Assembly: GCF_030413615.1 (NCBI RefSeq)
Contig: NZ_CP129236.1
Span: 790,001-854,000 of the forward strand
Length of the DNA: 64,000 nt
Source: Planococcus shixiaomingii
GTDB lineage: Bacteria > Bacillota > Bacilli > Bacillales_A > Planococcaceae
Direction: 5' to 3'
Of this stretch, positions 61,507 through 64,000 are shown in pieces. Below the pieces are notes generated by a model, which was given only the letters and a program-made list of their open reading frames with translations, was not told the origin of the DNA and made no database searches. Position numbers and translations under genes: made by a program. Every line of letters starts with the position of its first letter. The first letter of the stretch is position 1.

Positions 61507-62181
61507 TTAATCTTTATCTTTACCGCCTTTGCCGCCTTTACCGCCTTTATCGTCTTTGTCGTGTTTATCGCCTTTGTTCCATTTGCCTTTAGTCACTTCT
61601 ACATCAATTACTTTCTTGTCATAATCAGTTTTCACATTTTCTTTAGTGACGAATTTTTCTTTTGATATCTCCACTTTTGCTTTGCCGAACTTTTTGTCGA
61701 CATGTACTTTTGTCTTTTTGCTGATTAATTTGCCGCCTTTACCAGGTTTGCCTTTGAATTTTTTAGTAGTGATAGTTGTTTTTGTAATGATCACTGGTAT
61801 AGTGGTTTTTTTGGTGGTAATTGTTTTTGTTACTTCATCCCATGAAGTTGTTTTAGTGATTTCATAGGTGGTTTTTGTTGTTACGTCGCGATACCAATCA
61901 TGTTTCGGGTGGTATTCTTTTTTCACATCTACGTCAACTTTTTCAAAAGTTGATTTGTCGTATTTCTTTTCAGTTGAGTAATCAGTAAATTTTTCTACTT
62001 TGACAATTTTGTCATAAGTCACTTCTTTTTTCTTAGTTACGACGGTCGTGATGCCATCTTTATAGGTTACTTTGTCGTCTTTTCCATAGTCATAGTCGGC
62101 CCCAGTATTGCCTGCGATTGCTCCAGAAGTGAAGCCAAACGACAACACAAGAGCTAACAAAAACATAGCTAATTTCTTCAT
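61507..62181 (-). CDS. Secreted Lys/Thr/Val-rich protein with Gly/Lys/Asp tail
   Basis: 224 residues, AAAGGAG 9 nt before ATG. Signal peptide KKLAMFLLALVLSFGFTSG with cleavage after AIA. The mature chain is a run of short Thr/Lys/Val strands (TTVVTKKKEVTYDK, TKTTYEITKTT), suggestive of beta repeats, ending in a GGKGGKGGKDKD tail. No Cys. It shares with the 53181 and 54372 genes the start of the mature part (DYxxGKDD type) and the promoter motif, although its DNA is otherwise unrelated. Cell-wall or matrix role is a guess. Confidence 0.78.
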   Translation of the reverse strand: MKKLAMFLLALVLSFGFTSGAIAGNTGADYDYGKDDKVTYKDGITTVVTKKKEVTYDKIVKVEKFTDYSTEKKYDKSTFEKVDVDVKKEYHPKHDWYRDVTTKTTYEITKTTSWDEVTKTITTKKTTIPVIITKTTITTKKFKGKPGKGGKLISKKTKVHVDKKFGKAKVEISKEKFVTKENVKTDYDKKVIDVEVTKGKWNKGDKHDKDDKGGKGGKGGKDKD

Positions 62182-62298
62182 GGTCTTATTCTCCTTTGTG
62201 AAAAAAATTTTGTCTTTTTTCTCCAGAAAACCAGCAACATGTAAAATACATCCATACTGCAGAGACTTACAACCTAAACCATACGAATCAATAAACTC

Positions 62299-62330
62299 CT
62301 ACTTTTTATGCGGCCGCGTGTAAAAAGTAG
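62299..62330. repeat. Perfect 10-bp inverted repeat in the leader of the 61507 gene
   Basis: CTACTTTTTA pairs with TAAAAAGTAG around a 12-nt loop containing GCGGCCGC. It lies 13 bp downstream (minus strand) of the shared promoter motif. Confidence 0.75.
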
Positions 62331-62342
62331 TTCATTGTTTCT

Positions 62343-62405
62343 GCTACGATTATATTATAAATAACAAATAATTGCTAGAGTTTTTAGAATATTTTAATAA
62401 ATTTT
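62343..62405 (-). promoter_or_regulatory. Shared promoter-region motif, copy 3
   Basis: Minus strand: AATTTATTAAAATATTC, AAAAACTCTAGCAATTATTTG, then TATAATATAATC (-10). Same word order as copies 1 and 2 although the flanks differ. Confidence 0.6.
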
Positions 62406-62538
62406 TTCGATTTGTAATAATTTATTGCAATAACTGGAATGTTTCCTTTTTGTTCCTTTGTTTTGATTACGTAATATTTTGGGTATCCGAAGAGTAGCAA
62501 TAAAAGTAATTTATCTTTTAATAGGAGTGAAACCGTTT

Positions 62539-63324
62539 ATGCCATACGCTGAAATTGATGACTCTTTATCACTCTACTATCATATAAAAGGCGAAGGAAT
62601 GCCGATTGTCTTTATCCATCCGTTTGTTATGGGACATAATGTGTTTATGCACCAAGAACGCCTTGCTGAACATTACAAGACCATTTTTTTTGATTTGACT
62701 GGCCATGGCAACAGTCTAAAAGGCAATGAACCGATAACTATAGGTCTGCTTGCCGACCATCTAAAAGAGCTGCTTGATCAGCTGGATTGCGAAAAAGTAG
62801 TCGTGTGCGGTTATTCCCATGGCGGTTTGGTTGCACAAGAGTTCGCCTTAAAATATCCGGAACGAACAATTGCAGTAATTTTATCGGGTGGGTATTCTGA
62901 ACTAAATAATTTTTCGCCGATTTTCTTTATCAAGTCAGTCATGTACATGGCGAAGTTCCGCCAAATTCCACTTGCTGCAAAACTGCAGGCGAAGCTGAAT
63001 AAACATTATCCGGAAGATGAAGAAAAAATATACGAACTGGCCCGGAAATCTGATCCGCAGCGAGCATACGAGTTTTGCAAAAACGGGCTTGGCTACAGAT
63101 CCACCTATTCATTGCATCGCCTAAAAATGCCCATTCTGCTTGTTTACGGTACTCTTGAAAAACCGATGCACCATTACCAGATTCCTTTCTTAAAAGAGGC
63201 ACCTCAAACTGAAGTTGTCTATGTCGATAAAGGGACCCATCAAGTGCCCCCGGGGTCTTTTCAGGAATTCAATGCGGCGGTGCACCAATTTTTAAAACCG
63301 ATAAACGAGTCCTACAACCAGTAA
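62539..63324 (+). CDS. Alpha/beta hydrolase
   Basis: 261 residues from ATG 62539 (AGGAG 11 nt upstream). 'IVFIHPFVMGHNVF' oxyanion region, 'FFDLTGHGNS', nucleophile elbow GYSHGG near residue 95, 'ILLVYGTLEKPM' and 'VDKGTHQVPP' (His). Esterase or lipase-type enzyme of unknown substrate. 21 nt before a CPBP protease gene, so probably in one operon. Confidence 0.85.
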   Translation: MPYAEIDDSLSLYYHIKGEGMPIVFIHPFVMGHNVFMHQERLAEHYKTIFFDLTGHGNSLKGNEPITIGLLADHLKELLDQLDCEKVVVCGYSHGGLVAQEFALKYPERTIAVILSGGYSELNNFSPIFFIKSVMYMAKFRQIPLAAKLQAKLNKHYPEDEEKIYELARKSDPQRAYEFCKNGLGYRSTYSLHRLKMPILLVYGTLEKPMHHYQIPFLKEAPQTEVVYVDKGTHQVPPGSFQEFNAAVHQFLKPINESYNQ

Positions 63325-63345
63325 AAACACGTATGGAGGAGTCTA

Positions 63346-63978
63346 ATGAAAAATTTCGTGCGCTTAATTGGGCCATCTCTTATGATTTTTCTCGGCCTGC
63401 AATTTTTTCAGAACGTAGTTGTAACGTTTGGGCTATTTTTCGGCTGGCTCGCTTTAGTTCCCATCGTCGACAAAGCGTTCCCGAAAGAGCGGTTGAAATT
63501 AGACAAAAAAGCTCTTTTAGTCGGAGTGGGGAGCGGACTCGTTTTTTTCCTCTTCGTATACGGAGGAGCAAGCTGGCTTCATGTCTACCTGCTCGATATC
63601 AATAAACTTCGGGTTCTCTTGCTGGATTGGGGGTTCGCAGGTCCATGGGAATTTGCTTTTATCTTGCTGTTTATCTTTCTTAATCCGGTATTGGAGGAAG
63701 TGTATTGGAGAGGCTATATGTATGAAAAGCTGCGGACGAACGGCACAGCTCTCTATGCAATTGGCATGACTGCCGCCTTCTATACGCTTTACCATGTCAT
63801 TACGGTGTTCCACTTGTTCCAGTCCGGCTATACGTTGGTCGCCGTTCTGCCTGTATTAATCGTTGGCCTTTTATGGGCCTACATAAGGGAAAAAACAGGG
63901 TCAATCACAGCCACGATCATCGGCCATTCCATCGCCGATTTTGCGATCATGTGCGTGTATTGGTTTATTGTAAGGTGA
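63346..63978 (+). CDS. CPBP family intramembrane metalloprotease
   Basis: 210 residues, GGAGGAG before ATG. About six spans. CPBP/Abi (CAAX protease) motifs: EExxxR in 'LEEVYWRGYMYEKL' near residue 122, His in 'YTLYHVITVF' and 'IIGHSIADFAIM' near 195. Intramembrane peptidases of the Rce1-like group; in bacteria often linked to bacteriocin self-protection, but no bacteriocin gene is nearby. Confidence 0.85.
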   Translation: MKNFVRLIGPSLMIFLGLQFFQNVVVTFGLFFGWLALVPIVDKAFPKERLKLDKKALLVGVGSGLVFFLFVYGGASWLHVYLLDINKLRVLLLDWGFAGPWEFAFILLFIFLNPVLEEVYWRGYMYEKLRTNGTALYAIGMTAAFYTLYHVITVFHLFQSGYTLVAVLPVLIVGLLWAYIREKTGSITATIIGHSIADFAIMCVYWFIVR

Positions 63979-64000
63979 GAAGGATTCCTAAAAAGCCGAG

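Noticed and set aside
63346..63978. CPBP protease as bacteriocin immunity gene
   Set aside because: No bacteriocin-like small gene, peptidase or ABC exporter is near; only the generic family call is supported.

Overview
The window looks like a chromosomal segment of a Gram-positive, low-to-mid GC Bacillota, most likely a member of the Bacillales and perhaps Planococcus-like (Planococcaceae). The family guess is inference. What the sequence shows is strong AGGAGG-type ribosome binding sites, many rho-independent terminators, GTG/TTG starts, lipoproteins, a Zur box, SigB-type and ECF-type promoters, a PspA-YdjGHI type operon, an OpuD-type betaine carrier and an LTA synthase. I saw no rRNA, tRNA, prophage, IS element or CRISPR array.

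Left part (1-12 kb): an SRPBCC protein; a two-gene unit of a UPF1-like SF1 helicase with a very long coiled-coil insert and a winged-helix-like partner; then a five-gene operon (RpiR regulator, M20 desuccinylase/aminoacylase, GNAT, N-succinylamino acid racemase, YkvI-type membrane protein). The enzyme trio matches the known route that converts D- to L-amino acids through N-succinyl intermediates. A 21-bp periodic repeat array follows.

12-33 kb: LTA synthase with a charged tail, an M20 hydrolase, two mirrored TetR/SDR modules with candidate operators, peptidase S51, the pspA-ydjG-ydjH-ydjI membrane-stress operon, Zur-boxed zinT, a second 21-bp repeat array, a decayed ECF sigma/anti-sigma pair (an intact paralogous pair lies at 41.4-42.9 kb), a GSP26-like protein behind a SigB promoter, and opuD.

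33-52 kb: a probable structured RNA with its own terminator immediately before an Abi-family HEPN protein (candidate RNA-linked abortive-infection locus), AraC/GyrI-like regulator, mug, cytoplasmic ggt, a gluzincin-type metalloprotease, the ECF sigma/DUF4179 pair, lipoproteins, aminotransferase, class I aldolase, DMT exporter, SDR, Nudix and V4R-STAS proteins.

52-64 kb: 3-hydroxyacyl-CoA dehydrogenase with a cre-like site; two tandem paralogues and one distant gene for secreted proteins of extreme composition (Gly/Lys/His/Tyr/Asp, His/Asp/Lys, Lys/Thr). These three share a promoter-region motif and each has a perfect inverted repeat where the 5' end of the mRNA would be. Then ketopantoate reductase-like, small membrane proteins, nitroreductase, VOC protein, an exported redox-repair operon (TlpA-like plus MsrAB), an alpha/beta hydrolase and a CPBP protease.

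The two places I rate most worth following are the RNA plus Abi locus (34.5-35.8 kb) and the secreted low-complexity regulon (53.2-54.9 and 61.5-62.4 kb). No alignment, folding or database search was run; all calls rest on reading the sequence.
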